Notes under the pieces: model-generated
Told to the model about the DNA's origin: nothing
The model's database searches: none
The model's input: only the letters and a program-made list of their open reading frames with translations
Translations under genes and position numbers: made by a program
NCBI GenBank assembly: GCA_938075155.1
Contig: CALJGL010000008.1
Coordinates: forward strand, 1 to 64,000
DNA from: UBA12191 sp009937185
Lineage (GTDB): Bacteria > Planctomycetota > UBA8108 > UBA1146
Direction: 5' to 3'
Length of the DNA stretch: 64,000 bases
In this document: positions 27,886 through 36,511 of the stretch, one piece after another
Position numbering within the stretch: the first letter of the stretch is position 1
How the letters are laid out: every line of letters starts with the position of its first letter

Positions 27886-29705
27886 TGAGCTGTTCCTCCG
27901 GATTCTCCAGAAGAATGCGAGACGACTCTCCCCGCTTCCAAGACAAGCTTCGAATCAAACGATTCCATCAGTTCTTCATCATGAGTGATGAGTAACAATG
28001 TTTTACCCTTAAATTCACTGAGCAACATGTCTTGGATAACTCTTCGACTTTCAGGATCGATGGCTGTAGTCGGTTCATCGAGGATGACAATGGGGGAGTT
28101 TCTTAGTAACGCAGTGCTCAGTGTGAGGCGGCGTTTCTCTCCTCCTGAGAGATCCTGCCCACCTTCAGACAGTTCTCTGTCTAAGCCTGCAGGGTCGTCG
28201 AGGATGAAGTCACATTTTGATTTTTTTAATGCGTCGAACATTTCTTCATCGGTCGCTTCTGGCCGATGGAATTCCAAGTGTTCTCGAACACTCCCTGAAA
28301 GAATGAAACTTTCTTGCAAGACGATAGAGATTTGATCCCTGAGACTTTGGAGTGTCCACGAAGTGATGGGGACTCCATCGATGAGGATGGCTCCTTTTTC
28401 AGGTTCGTATAATCTTGAGAGGAGAGTCGTTAGCGTACTTTTTCCAGCACCATTAGGGCCACAAAGAACCAAATGTTCACCATTTTTTATATCAAGACAA
28501 ACATCGTCCAAGACCATTCGTCGCGGTTCTTCTGGTGAATCCGAGGCGAGTTCTTCATCGGTCTCCACAATGGGAGCCTGATATGAGAACGTGACGTTTT
28601 TGAAAGTGATATTTCCTTGGAGTGGTGGAGCTTCAATTGCGTTGGGCAAATCGATTTCTTCTGGATTAATGCGAAGTATTTCAGAGATTCTTTCTGCACA
28701 TGCCGACGCTTTACCGATTTTTCCTGATAGCCGCGCTGCTTTTCGAAGCGGCTTTTGCAGTGACCTTACATAGGAAATAAATACTAATAGGTCACCAGGT
28801 GTAATGTCGGAGTTGATGTGGACTCTGTAGGCCCCTGCTAGCAAGACTATAGAAAGGCCTCCCGCGAAAATCAGTTCTGTCCAACGCGATAAAGCAGCTT
28901 GAAGCCGTGTTGCCCGGACTCCTTGGCGCAAGGACGATCGATTTTTTCTGGCAAACTTCCGAACAACTTCAGATTCTCGACCTAATGATTTAATGAGTTT
29001 AAGAGAAGTCAGGCCTTCCCCTGTTGTGAAGGCAATATCACCTTCATGCTCTCTTTGTTTCTTCGCGACTTTAGTAATCTTGACACTGAATAATCGTGCA
29101 AGAACAGTGATCAAAATTAATACGACTAGTGAGACAACAGAAAGTTGCGGATCAATCCACGCCATCAGTGAAAGGGTGGTTATGGCTTGTACCAGTCTCC
29201 CTGAAAAGTCTACCAACTCTGTCGACAAGACGTCTCGTAGCATAGGCACATCGCCTGTTATTCGGACAAGAAGGTCTCCCAATTTTTGTCTCTTGTGAAA
29301 TCTCATTGAAAGTAGGAGAAGGTGTGAGTACACACGCTTCCTTAATTTCATCATCATTCGTTGGCCAGCGATGGCGCTCAGGATTGTCCGGAAATAACCT
29401 GCGATTCCTTGACCCAAAGATATAAGAAGGACCGCGAGACTGACAAAACCCAAGAATTGAATCGGCTGCTCGAGTGGCCAAGCGGGATCAATAAATGGAA
29501 GCGTGTCAGCGTTACCCGGCATCAATAAGCCATCGAAGATGTACTTCACGGGCCATGGAGCGAGGAGTGCGAATCCAATTTCAAAAACCAGCGCGAATGC
29601 AGATGCTCCCAAAAGAGGAGATTGTTCGCGCAATAGGTCTCCATGTTTTCCTGTAATGGTACTCCAGTCGTGTAGACCTTTTCCCAGAGTCGATACAGGA
29701 TTCAT
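27882..29705 (-). CDS. Type-I ABC exporter, fused membrane and ATPase domains
   Basis: This is a 607-aa half-transporter of the MsbA/exporter type. The N-terminal half carries about six membrane segments (for example ASAFALVFEIGFALLAPW near 35-50 and LSVVSLVVLILITVL). The nucleotide-binding domain follows, with Walker A GPNGAGKST, signature LSGGEKRR, Walker B IVILDEPTTAID and the H-loop LLITHD. It would work as a homodimer in the inner membrane. Position between glycosyltransferases and phosphotransferases suggests it flips a glycolipid or exports a glycan. A peptide exporter is less likely, since there is no C39 peptidase domain or peptide gene nearby. Both ends overlap neighbours by ATGA. 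Confidence 0.9.
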   Translation of the reverse strand: MNPVSTLGKGLHDWSTITGKHGDLLREQSPLLGASAFALVFEIGFALLAPWPVKYIFDGLLMPGNADTLPFIDPAWPLEQPIQFLGFVSLAVLLISLGQGIAGYFRTILSAIAGQRMMMKLRKRVYSHLLLLSMRFHKRQKLGDLLVRITGDVPMLRDVLSTELVDFSGRLVQAITTLSLMAWIDPQLSVVSLVVLILITVLARLFSVKITKVAKKQREHEGDIAFTTGEGLTSLKLIKSLGRESEVVRKFARKNRSSLRQGVRATRLQAALSRWTELIFAGGLSIVLLAGAYRVHINSDITPGDLLVFISYVRSLQKPLRKAARLSGKIGKASACAERISEILRINPEEIDLPNAIEAPPLQGNITFKNVTFSYQAPIVETDEELASDSPEEPRRMVLDDVCLDIKNGEHLVLCGPNGAGKSTLTTLLSRLYEPEKGAILIDGVPITSWTLQSLRDQISIVLQESFILSGSVREHLEFHRPEATDEEMFDALKKSKCDFILDDPAGLDRELSEGGQDLSGGEKRRLTLSTALLRNSPIVILDEPTTAIDPESRRVIQDMLLSEFKGKTLLLITHDEELMESFDSKLVLEAGRVVSHSSGESGGTAQ

Positions 29706-30862
29706 TTAGCCTTCTCCACCGCGTCCAAAATTTGACGAGCTCTAATTTTCCAGGTGCTGTTTTCTAAAATCCACTGCCTGCAACTTTGACCTGCCTCCGA
29801 CAGCTTTTTTAAATCTGAGATTTGCGACTGAATGGCCAGTGCAAAGCCTTTGGTATCCCCTGCTTGGACGAGTGTTCCTCGATCTTCCACGACAATATCT
29901 GATATCTGACCACGATCTGTGGCCACTACCGGGAGTCCAGAGCTGAAGTATTCGTAAATCTTCAATGGTGAAAACCAAAAGTCTTCCATGCTTGGGTATG
30001 GAGCCACTCCAAGGTCACATGCCCCTAACCATTCACCGACTTCAGAATGGGGGATACTTCCAGTGAAATGTATCCGGTCGCTGAGCCCTTTTTTCTGAAC
30101 ATTAATCTCAAAGGCGTGTTTTTCTGGGCCGTCACCAATGCAAAGTAGATGCGCATTTGAACCCAAATCTTTGACAAGTATTTCAAATGATTGCAACAAG
30201 TCATGGATGCCATGCCATGGACGGAATGATCCCGTAAAACCGAGAATGGGAACACCAGCAGGAGGAAGTCCAGAGGGGCGTGTATTTGCTTTCGGTGAGA
30301 AAACTTCAGAATCCACTCCGTTTGGAACAAGGACGACACCTTCGGAATGTTCGCGTTCTGATTCAACCCACTTTTTAATCTCTTCGGAAACACAGATGAC
30401 GACATCGGCTTCTCGAAGAAGAAGGCGTGAAATGCCAACAGCAAGGGATTCATTCGCGAGTTGACGGTACTTTTTGGATTCGAGAGCCAGTGGACTGTTG
30501 ACTTCAAGTACGAATGGAACACCAAATTTGCGAGCGAGGTATAAGCCTCCCGGATGCCACAAACTGTATCTCTCGTAAACGAAATCATGAACAGTCTCAA
30601 TATTGTCGAGTCTTGCCAGAAACAGTCGAGTCTCTCGCTCCTCAATAGATTTGTATTTACGTCTCGGAGGGAGTTCCATCGTGTGAATAGGAATGCCCTC
30701 AATGGATTTTGCTTCAGGTCTAATTGTATACAGATCACCCTGGAGTCCTAATTCCCGGAACGCCTTGCATATAGAAGCCACGTGAATGCTGGCTCCTTTT
30801 TGTCCAGGAATAGGTATTCCTGGATCTGCACAAATGTAGGTGAACTTATCGACAGATTTCAT
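29702..30862 (-). CDS. GT4-family glycosyltransferase
   Basis: This is a 386-aa GT-B fold enzyme of family 4. It has a Gly-rich N-terminal loop GIPIPGQKGASIHV, an ILGFTGSFRPWHGI segment at the start of the C-terminal Rossmann domain, and the donor-binding region ending in KIYEYFSSGLPVVATDRG, which contains the EX7E-like signature. It uses a nucleotide-sugar and acts at the cytoplasmic face of the membrane. The second of two adjacent GT4 genes, it overlaps both neighbours by ATGA. The sugar and acceptor cannot be assigned. Confidence 0.88.
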   Translation of the reverse strand: MKSVDKFTYICADPGIPIPGQKGASIHVASICKAFRELGLQGDLYTIRPEAKSIEGIPIHTMELPPRRKYKSIEERETRLFLARLDNIETVHDFVYERYSLWHPGGLYLARKFGVPFVLEVNSPLALESKKYRQLANESLAVGISRLLLREADVVICVSEEIKKWVESEREHSEGVVLVPNGVDSEVFSPKANTRPSGLPPAGVPILGFTGSFRPWHGIHDLLQSFEILVKDLGSNAHLLCIGDGPEKHAFEINVQKKGLSDRIHFTGSIPHSEVGEWLGACDLGVAPYPSMEDFWFSPLKIYEYFSSGLPVVATDRGQISDIVVEDRGTLVQAGDTKGFALAIQSQISDLKKLSEAGQSCRQWILENSTWKIRARQILDAVEKAK

Positions 30863-32130
30863 TGAGCATTATTTTTCGTACTTGATTCGAAGTGACCTCG
30901 AAGGGTGGCAACGTTTTTACTCAAGTCGAACAGATTTTCGGATCTGGATCTTGCTGTGCCAATCTTCCAATCTTCGGACAGAATGCGTGCATGAAGAGTT
31001 TTAATGCCATCTGCCATTGCTTGAGCGCTTCCGGGTTCCACCAACTGTCCACTTCCTTCTCCGAGAATTTCAGGGCAGCCTGTCAGAGTTGTTGAGACAG
31101 CAGGAAGGTCTAAAGCCAGTGCTTCAAGGAGGACTGTCGGCAGGGCGTCCATATTTCCATCTGCGTCAGGGACGCATGCGAGAGCCATCATTGAGGATTC
31201 CGCACAAACTCTTCTGACCTCTTCAATAGCGAGAGCCCCCAAGAAATTGACATGCCCATCGAGTTTGAGGTTGCGGGCCATATTTTGTAATTTTTCTTGT
31301 TCTTCACCGTCGCCAATGATGTTGAGTTCCAGATCAAGTCCTTCGTCAGCGAGGATTCGAATAGCCTTGAGAAGTACATCGAAGCCCTTTTTTGGAACAA
31401 GCCTTCCCACGCTAATCAGCTTTATTGGAGAAGCCTTTAGTGGACTTCTGTCTTTAGGCACTTCAAAGAAATCAAGATTTATTCCGTTGTAGAGACGGTG
31501 GATTTTTGTGGCATCTACACCTGAGGTTTTCTCAATAATGTAATCACGGTTAAAATCGCTCACCGTAATCGCGAACGCGGAACGATCGACGAGATCCCTA
31601 AACAAGTTCCTGTTGACGGTTTCTCTGAAAATGTCTTTTGCATGACATGTGAATGAAAAGGGGATGTCATATAGAATGTTCACGAGTGCTGCCATACGAG
31701 TGCTTACTGTCGCAAAATGGGCATGCAGGTGTTGAATCCCTTTTTCTTTAGCTTTGGCACCAATGAAGAGTGCTCGAAGCAGCATGTCTAAATCCTTGGG
31801 TATTGCATGCTCTTTTAGAAAGTTTGCAGCATTTTGCCAGCGATCCATATGTGGCACGACGCCAGGAGAAAACTTTGACAGTTTATCCCAATATGATTCT
31901 GGTTTTTCTCTGAGAATGAAATCGATCGTGAGTTTGAGCTCACTCAAACTCCCGTGAAATCTACCGTCTCCAGGAGGCATCAAACTGAAAACGTCAACGC
32001 CTACGTTTTGACGCTCTAATTCCAAAATTTCATTGAGGATGAACGTCTCGGATAATCGCGGAAACATCTTCAAGATGTATGCGACCTTGAGCTTCGGCTC
32101 ATGCTCTGAGGAGTTTGTTTTTGAAGTCAT
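30859..32130 (-). CDS. GT4-family glycosyltransferase (colanic-acid type)
   Basis: This is a 423-aa GT-B enzyme. The start of the mature reading is MTSKTNSSEHEPKLKVAYIL. KMFPRLSETFILNEI is the N-terminal signature seen in WcaL/colanic-acid-type and other GT4 enzymes that build exopolysaccharide. HLHAHFATVSTRMA and ISVGRLVPKKGFDVLL follow, and the donor-binding end is VLLEALALDLPAVST. A longer frame starts at 32220. The ATG at 32130 is preferred because the conserved fold begins right after it and a GGAAAGAAG ribosome site precedes it. It overlaps the preceding gene stop by 32 bases and the next gene start by ATGA. Confidence 0.86.
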   Translation of the reverse strand: MTSKTNSSEHEPKLKVAYILKMFPRLSETFILNEILELERQNVGVDVFSLMPPGDGRFHGSLSELKLTIDFILREKPESYWDKLSKFSPGVVPHMDRWQNAANFLKEHAIPKDLDMLLRALFIGAKAKEKGIQHLHAHFATVSTRMAALVNILYDIPFSFTCHAKDIFRETVNRNLFRDLVDRSAFAITVSDFNRDYIIEKTSGVDATKIHRLYNGINLDFFEVPKDRSPLKASPIKLISVGRLVPKKGFDVLLKAIRILADEGLDLELNIIGDGEEQEKLQNMARNLKLDGHVNFLGALAIEEVRRVCAESSMMALACVPDADGNMDALPTVLLEALALDLPAVSTTLTGCPEILGEGSGQLVEPGSAQAMADGIKTLHARILSEDWKIGTARSRSENLFDLSKNVATLRGHFESSTKNNAQ

Positions 32131-33373
32131 TTTCTTCTTTCCGGGAGATTCGTTGGCGCAAAAGAATCTCGTCGACCCTTGAGAGGAAGTTACCGATGCC
32201 ATCCATGTGGAGGCCAGCATCTTCAGCAGTAGGGGAGAACGAGCGTTCCAGTGATTGTTTGATCACGTCATTCAGGACTTCAGTGTTCAATTTGTCGGGA
32301 TGAATCATTGCAATGAGATTGAGTTCTGCGAACTTCGTTGCACGAATCAATTGTTCTTTTCTGGGGCTTATTCGCGGGATGATAATGGTGGGCTTCTTTA
32401 AAGCGATGGCCTCAAGAGTGGCGTTATAACCACCCATGGAAACGATGAGATCTGCCGACTTCAAATGATCTTCAAGATGCGTTGTGAAACGCATGATTTC
32501 CGTGTTTCTGCTGCCTTGATACTTTTCCGCTAGGTTCCGTGCATTTTGTCTCGAAAGGTGCGGACCAGTGATGAGAGTTCCATAGTATTTGTTTGGATTA
32601 TCTTTGAGTGTCTGTAGGAATGTTTCTCCAACAGGGAGACCATCTTCTCCGCCTCCTGTGACGCACACTATTTTCTTGGCAATCGAAAAACGGTGCTTGA
32701 GCCTCATGAGGTGCTCTTCATTGAAAACAGACGATTTTATTCTTCGCAAGTAGCCGAGGTATTCGATTCTATTTTGCGTGCCCTGACTCAAATTGTAGAG
32801 CTTACCTATATTGAAAATCGATTGGTTTCCGTAGACCCAAATGTGATCATAAAGAGATTCGACAAGTATCTTCGAACCTTCATTTCCCCAGTCTGATTGA
32901 ACTCTATGACTCTCATCTATGATATCGCGAAGTCCTATTGCGAGTTCTGTTCCTCGTTGTTTCAAGTCTGCAAGGAGAGGAATGAGTTCCCCGTTGAGCC
33001 CGGTGGGGACATGGTCCACGACAAAAAGATCGGGATTGAATTCCAATAGCTTGGTGCGCAACTTGTCACGTCGACGTTTGAATGCGGTGATGTGATCGAG
33101 TTGTGGATTTCTGGAAATGTATTTGCCATTCCCATCCTTGGTAACGGGCTCAATCAGGACCAATTCTGTATTTTTGGGCAAGGAGAAGAAAGCCGCTTTT
33201 GGGGAACCGGTGATCAGCATGATCTGAATGTCTTGTAAGTGTTCCTGAACATTTTGAGCCAGAAGCAAACAGCGTCTGAAGTGTCCTAAACCAAAACCAT
33301 CGTGACTGTATAAGGCGAGCCTTTTCAGGGGCCTTTCCGTCATGGGTGGTGGTGATTCTGGAACTAAAGACAT
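32099..33373 (-). CDS. GT28/MurG-like glycosyltransferase
   Basis: This protein of about 424 residues resembles the glycosyltransferase family 28 C-terminal group. It has an N-terminal HDGFGLGHFRRCL loop (MurG-like GGxGGH position) and a central KKIVCVTGGGEDGLP. The donor-binding GGYNATLEAIALKKPTIIIP is the equivalent of the MurG GGxxT...A..xP motif. A longer frame starts at 33457. I take the ATG at 33373, which has AGAAAGAAG about ten bases upstream. The alternative ATG at 33343 lacks a ribosome site. It is the first gene of the envelope operon, following a 272-base gap. It may start or prime the glycan on a lipid carrier, which is inference. Confidence 0.76.
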   Translation of the reverse strand: MSLVPESPPPMTERPLKRLALYSHDGFGLGHFRRCLLLAQNVQEHLQDIQIMLITGSPKAAFFSLPKNTELVLIEPVTKDGNGKYISRNPQLDHITAFKRRRDKLRTKLLEFNPDLFVVDHVPTGLNGELIPLLADLKQRGTELAIGLRDIIDESHRVQSDWGNEGSKILVESLYDHIWVYGNQSIFNIGKLYNLSQGTQNRIEYLGYLRRIKSSVFNEEHLMRLKHRFSIAKKIVCVTGGGEDGLPVGETFLQTLKDNPNKYYGTLITGPHLSRQNARNLAEKYQGSRNTEIMRFTTHLEDHLKSADLIVSMGGYNATLEAIALKKPTIIIPRISPRKEQLIRATKFAELNLIAMIHPDKLNTEVLNDVIKQSLERSFSPTAEDAGLHMDGIGNFLSRVDEILLRQRISRKEENDFKNKLLRA

Positions 33374-33645
33374 TTCGTGTATTCTTCTTTCTCGCTTACA
33401 GACGGTTCGATAAGTATTTAACAAAAGCAAATGCGGGGCCATATATCGTAATGTCACAGGAATAATATTTAAGGGGCGGGCGTTTGCCTTAAGTCTTTAT
33501 TTTTTAATAGTTTACATAAGTTCCGGCGGTCATTTATCGAGGGGGATCCCGTCAAGAAATGGCTAGATACGACCGCACAGAATTATGGCCACATTCGCCT
33601 GGCGAAATACGGCCAGCGTCGGCGGGATATAGCCTATAGGGGGGG
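33374..33645 (-). promoter_or_regulatory. Probable promoter/5' leader of the glycan-export operon
   Basis: This non-coding gap lies between the sigma-54 activator gene (ends 33646) and the first glycosyltransferase. It is the natural promoter site of the long operon. It contains an A/T-rich stretch (about 33480-33520), a TTGACG box on the minus strand near 33550 without a clear -10 at 16-18 bases, and a strong dyad at 33586-33615. I searched by eye for a sigma-54 -24/-12 element (GG, ten bases, GC) and found none that fits. Direct control by the neighbouring NtrC-type activator is therefore not shown by sequence. Confidence 0.4.
33586..33615. promoter_or_regulatory. Interrupted inverted repeat upstream of the glycan-export operon
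   Basis: The arms are TGGCC-aca-TTCGCC and GGCGAA-atac-GGCCA around a single T. That gives 11 paired bases with a small asymmetry between the inner and outer arms. It lies 31 bases past the end of the response-regulator gene and about 210 bases before the first glycosyltransferase. It could be an operator for a dimeric regulator or a terminator stem for the upstream operon. No U-run follows on either strand, which favours the operator reading. Confidence 0.45.
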
Positions 33646-35034
33646 CTAGAGTCCCCTTTTATCGAGTCTGTGTCGGAGTGCTCCTCGGGTTAACCCAAGT
33701 AATCTGGCCACTTCAGATACGTTTCCTCCAGTGAAATCGAGAGCTTGCTCTAAGAGTCGGGTTTCGACTTCTGCCAATGTGCAGCTCCCATTTTCAAAGT
33801 CGAAAGAGATTTTGTCGGGAGTCATGGGAGGAGGAGCGGCAGATCCGCCTGCTGCATCTTGAAGATCCAGTGAGGGCGAGGCCAAAGTCTCCTGATTCGA
33901 AATCAGGACCATTCTTTCAACGGTATGGGCTAATTCTCGGACATTTCCAGGCCAGCCATATTGGCGCAATTCGGTTCGGACCTCATCGGGAATACTCAGC
34001 GACTCTTTTCGATATTTTTTTCCATGAATGGCAACGAAGTGATCAATCAACAAGTCGAGGTCTCGACCCCTCTCTCTGAGAGCCGGGAGAATAATTGAGA
34101 CCACTTTGAGACGATAGTAGAGATCAGACCTGAAAGTGCCGTCCCTTGATGCTTGTTCCAGATTCTGATTTGTGGCAGCAATGATACGTACGTCTGCAGA
34201 ATATTCACGAGTGCCTCCGACACGTCGTACCTTTTTTGTCTCCAAAACATTGAGCAGCTTAGTTTGCATTTCAAGAGGCATATCGCCGATTTCGTCGAGG
34301 AAAATCGTTCCGCCAGCAGCAACCTCAAACAAGCCCTGTTTCTGTTGAGAAGCGCCTGTAAATGAGCCTTTCTCGTGACCAAACAGTTCACTCTCGATGA
34401 GATCTTTGGGTAGACCACTACAATTGACTTGGAGAAATGGGAACCGGGAAAGACTTCCTTTTTCATGAATGTATCGCGCCAATAGATCTTTACCCACACC
34501 TGTCTCACCGCCGAGCAATATGGTGGGAAGCTCAGCAGCTTTCTCGATGGGTATCTTGGACAATTGTTCTACGACTTCGAGAACTCTCTTAATAGGTTCA
34601 CACTCGCCAACAATCGTTTTGCGTTCAGTGAGTGCAGACACCCTTTCGTGGGCATCTACCAGTCTTCTCATCTCGGCGTTTTCAAGTTCACGCTCCACTA
34701 CGAGATTCAGTTCTTCTAGGTCCAAGGGCTTTTCAAGATAATCGAGGGCGCCTTCTTTCATGGCCTCGACGGCGCTGTCCACTGACGCAAACGCTGTGAC
34801 CATGAGGACAGGAACTTCCGGAAGTTCGGCTCTGAGGCTACGAAGTACTTCTAGACCATCGATGTCTGGGAGTTGAACATCAAGAATCGCCATATCTATC
34901 GACTCATTCTTAATGATTCTCAGAGCTTCTGCTCCGGTCTCTGCAGGTAGGCAACGGTGACCCCCTCTTCCCAACTCAAGGGAGAGTGATTGTAGCAATG
35001 GAATCTCATCGTCAAGGATAAGTATCTGCGCCAT
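33646..35034 (-). CDS. NtrC-family sigma-54-dependent response regulator
   Basis: This is a 462-aa three-domain activator. The receiver domain (1-120) has Asp8/Asp9, phospho-acceptor Asp52 (ILDVQLP) and the conserved Lys in YLEKPL. The AAA+ domain (about 145-385) has Walker A GGETGVGKD, the sigma-54 contact loop GSFTGA (the usual GAFTGA with a tolerated Ser), Walker B IFLDEIGD and the arginine-finger helix. A Fis-type helix-turn-helix (NVSEVARLLGLTRGALRHRL) ends the protein. It activates RNA polymerase-RpoN promoters when phosphorylated. The gene follows its likely partner kinase by nine bases and lies upstream of the glycan-export operon. That operon is a plausible target by position only. 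Confidence 0.93.
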   Translation of the reverse strand: MAQILILDDEIPLLQSLSLELGRGGHRCLPAETGAEALRIIKNESIDMAILDVQLPDIDGLEVLRSLRAELPEVPVLMVTAFASVDSAVEAMKEGALDYLEKPLDLEELNLVVERELENAEMRRLVDAHERVSALTERKTIVGECEPIKRVLEVVEQLSKIPIEKAAELPTILLGGETGVGKDLLARYIHEKGSLSRFPFLQVNCSGLPKDLIESELFGHEKGSFTGASQQKQGLFEVAAGGTIFLDEIGDMPLEMQTKLLNVLETKKVRRVGGTREYSADVRIIAATNQNLEQASRDGTFRSDLYYRLKVVSIILPALRERGRDLDLLIDHFVAIHGKKYRKESLSIPDEVRTELRQYGWPGNVRELAHTVERMVLISNQETLASPSLDLQDAAGGSAAPPPMTPDKISFDFENGSCTLAEVETRLLEQALDFTGGNVSEVARLLGLTRGALRHRLDKRGL

Positions 35035-35043
35035 TAAACTTAC

Positions 35044-36507
35044 CTAATCTTCCTTTGGGAACTTTTTCGAATTGACGGGGATCACGAGAACAAAACTAGT
35101 TCCGACACCTACTTCAGATTCAACATTTATCTGGCCCCCATGGCTAGCCATTATACGTTGAGTCAGTGACAGGCCTAATCCTAGTCCAGATTTCTTAGTT
35201 GTGAAGTATGGCTTGAACAGATTCGCAAGTGTTTCCGGAGTCATGCCATGGCCATCATCGACAACTGTTATGTGAATCCGATCTCTATCGTACTGGCCAC
35301 TGAGAGATACCGCACCTCCGGGGACACAGGATTCGATGGCATTGTTGAGAAGAACAAGGATCGACTGTTCAATCTTTCGACCGTCCATCTGAACTTCCGG
35401 TAGATTTTGGTCGAGCTGCCAAGTGACTTTGACTTGTCTTTTTTCCGCATAACCCAAGACTGCTTCGCAAACTTGCGGCAAACGATCTGTTAGATTTACC
35501 GTCTCTACAGTGAGTCTGATGGGCTTGAGGCCTTTTAGCAGGTCTTTGAGCCAGCGATCAGCCCTGTCGACAGTTTGTAAGATTTGTTTGAGTGAACCCG
35601 ATGCATCTGCTTCTGGGTCTGACCGCATTTTGTTTTGAGCGAGAGCACGGATACTCCCGAGTGGGTTTCTGAGATTATGGGCAATAGTTGCTGTCATTTC
35701 TCCAACAGCGGCTAGTCGTTCTTTATCGACCAACTTTTCCTGAGAGGCTGCAATCTCCTTGGACATCGATTCTACGTCTCTTGCCAATTGTCCCAATTCT
35801 CCTTGTGAAGAAATCGGGATGATCTCGCCATATCTTCCATTTGAGATCTCGCGAGTTGCTTTGGATAGAAGTTCCAATGGGTTAACGATCCAGCGTCCTA
35901 TCAGGACATAAAAGACGAAGCCAAAGAGAATCAGGGAAATACTGGTCGTTTGGAAAATGAACTTCACTCGAGAAGAGTTCAGTTGAGAAGCAATCTCTAG
36001 TTCATTGCTCCTACCCTGGAGAAGTTGCTCCAGGGTTTGCATCGCCTCTGTGATATCGGGGATTAATCGAGTTTTAAGCCACCGCTTCGGTAGATCCAGA
36101 TTTTTAGATTGAGCCCCTTCTTCATCTAGGTATCTCAATGCTCGAGTGACTGCTCTGGAAAAGTCGGTGACTGGACGAGAGAGTCGTTTCATCGCCGCTT
36201 GGAAAAGCTGATCTTCTTCGGGGTTCTCATCTTGCATCCTCGAGAGGATGGAACGGCACTCTTCGAGCCTATCTAGAAAGACGTTTCGCTCATTGTTTCC
36301 CCATGATTGCAAATCTTCTATCTCTGAACTCGCCTCAAGTAGCAGGTCTCTGATTTTACCCACTTCTATTAATCGGCTTCGTCCACTGGAGCCTTCTTGA
36401 ATCGCATTATCGAGGTCTTGAATAACGATGAGTGCGAGAGCACCTGCTCCGAAGAACACGCTGAGTAGTGCGATGAAGAGAAGCCTGAGGCGATCGCGAA
36501 TCAACAT
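35044..36507 (-). CDS. Membrane sensor histidine kinase (NtrB-like partner)
   Basis: This is a 487-aa sensor kinase. Two membrane segments (about 8-30 and 185-207) flank a helical extracytoplasmic sensor of about 155 residues. A HAMP domain follows, then the HisKA helix with the phosphorylated His near 278 (ATIAHNLRNPLGSIRALAQ), and an HATPase_c domain with N-box LLNNAIES, G1 DDGHGM and G2 GLGLGLSL. The HNLRNPLGSI form is common in kinases paired with NtrC-type regulators. It is cotranscribed with that regulator (nine-base gap) and starts four bases after the beta-helix lipoprotein gene. The sensed signal might relate to the envelope lipoproteins encoded in the same operon, which is inference. 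Confidence 0.92.
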   Translation of the reverse strand: MLIRDRLRLLFIALLSVFFGAGALALIVIQDLDNAIQEGSSGRSRLIEVGKIRDLLLEASSEIEDLQSWGNNERNVFLDRLEECRSILSRMQDENPEEDQLFQAAMKRLSRPVTDFSRAVTRALRYLDEEGAQSKNLDLPKRWLKTRLIPDITEAMQTLEQLLQGRSNELEIASQLNSSRVKFIFQTTSISLILFGFVFYVLIGRWIVNPLELLSKATREISNGRYGEIIPISSQGELGQLARDVESMSKEIAASQEKLVDKERLAAVGEMTATIAHNLRNPLGSIRALAQNKMRSDPEADASGSLKQILQTVDRADRWLKDLLKGLKPIRLTVETVNLTDRLPQVCEAVLGYAEKRQVKVTWQLDQNLPEVQMDGRKIEQSILVLLNNAIESCVPGGAVSLSGQYDRDRIHITVVDDGHGMTPETLANLFKPYFTTKKSGLGLGLSLTQRIMASHGGQINVESEVGVGTSFVLVIPVNSKKFPKED

Positions 36508-36511
36508 AGAA

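Noticed and set aside
33374..33645. Sigma-54 -24/-12 promoter before the glycan operon
   Set aside because: Candidate GG...GC pairs have nine or twelve bases between them instead of ten, and none has the full TGGCAC/TTGC context.
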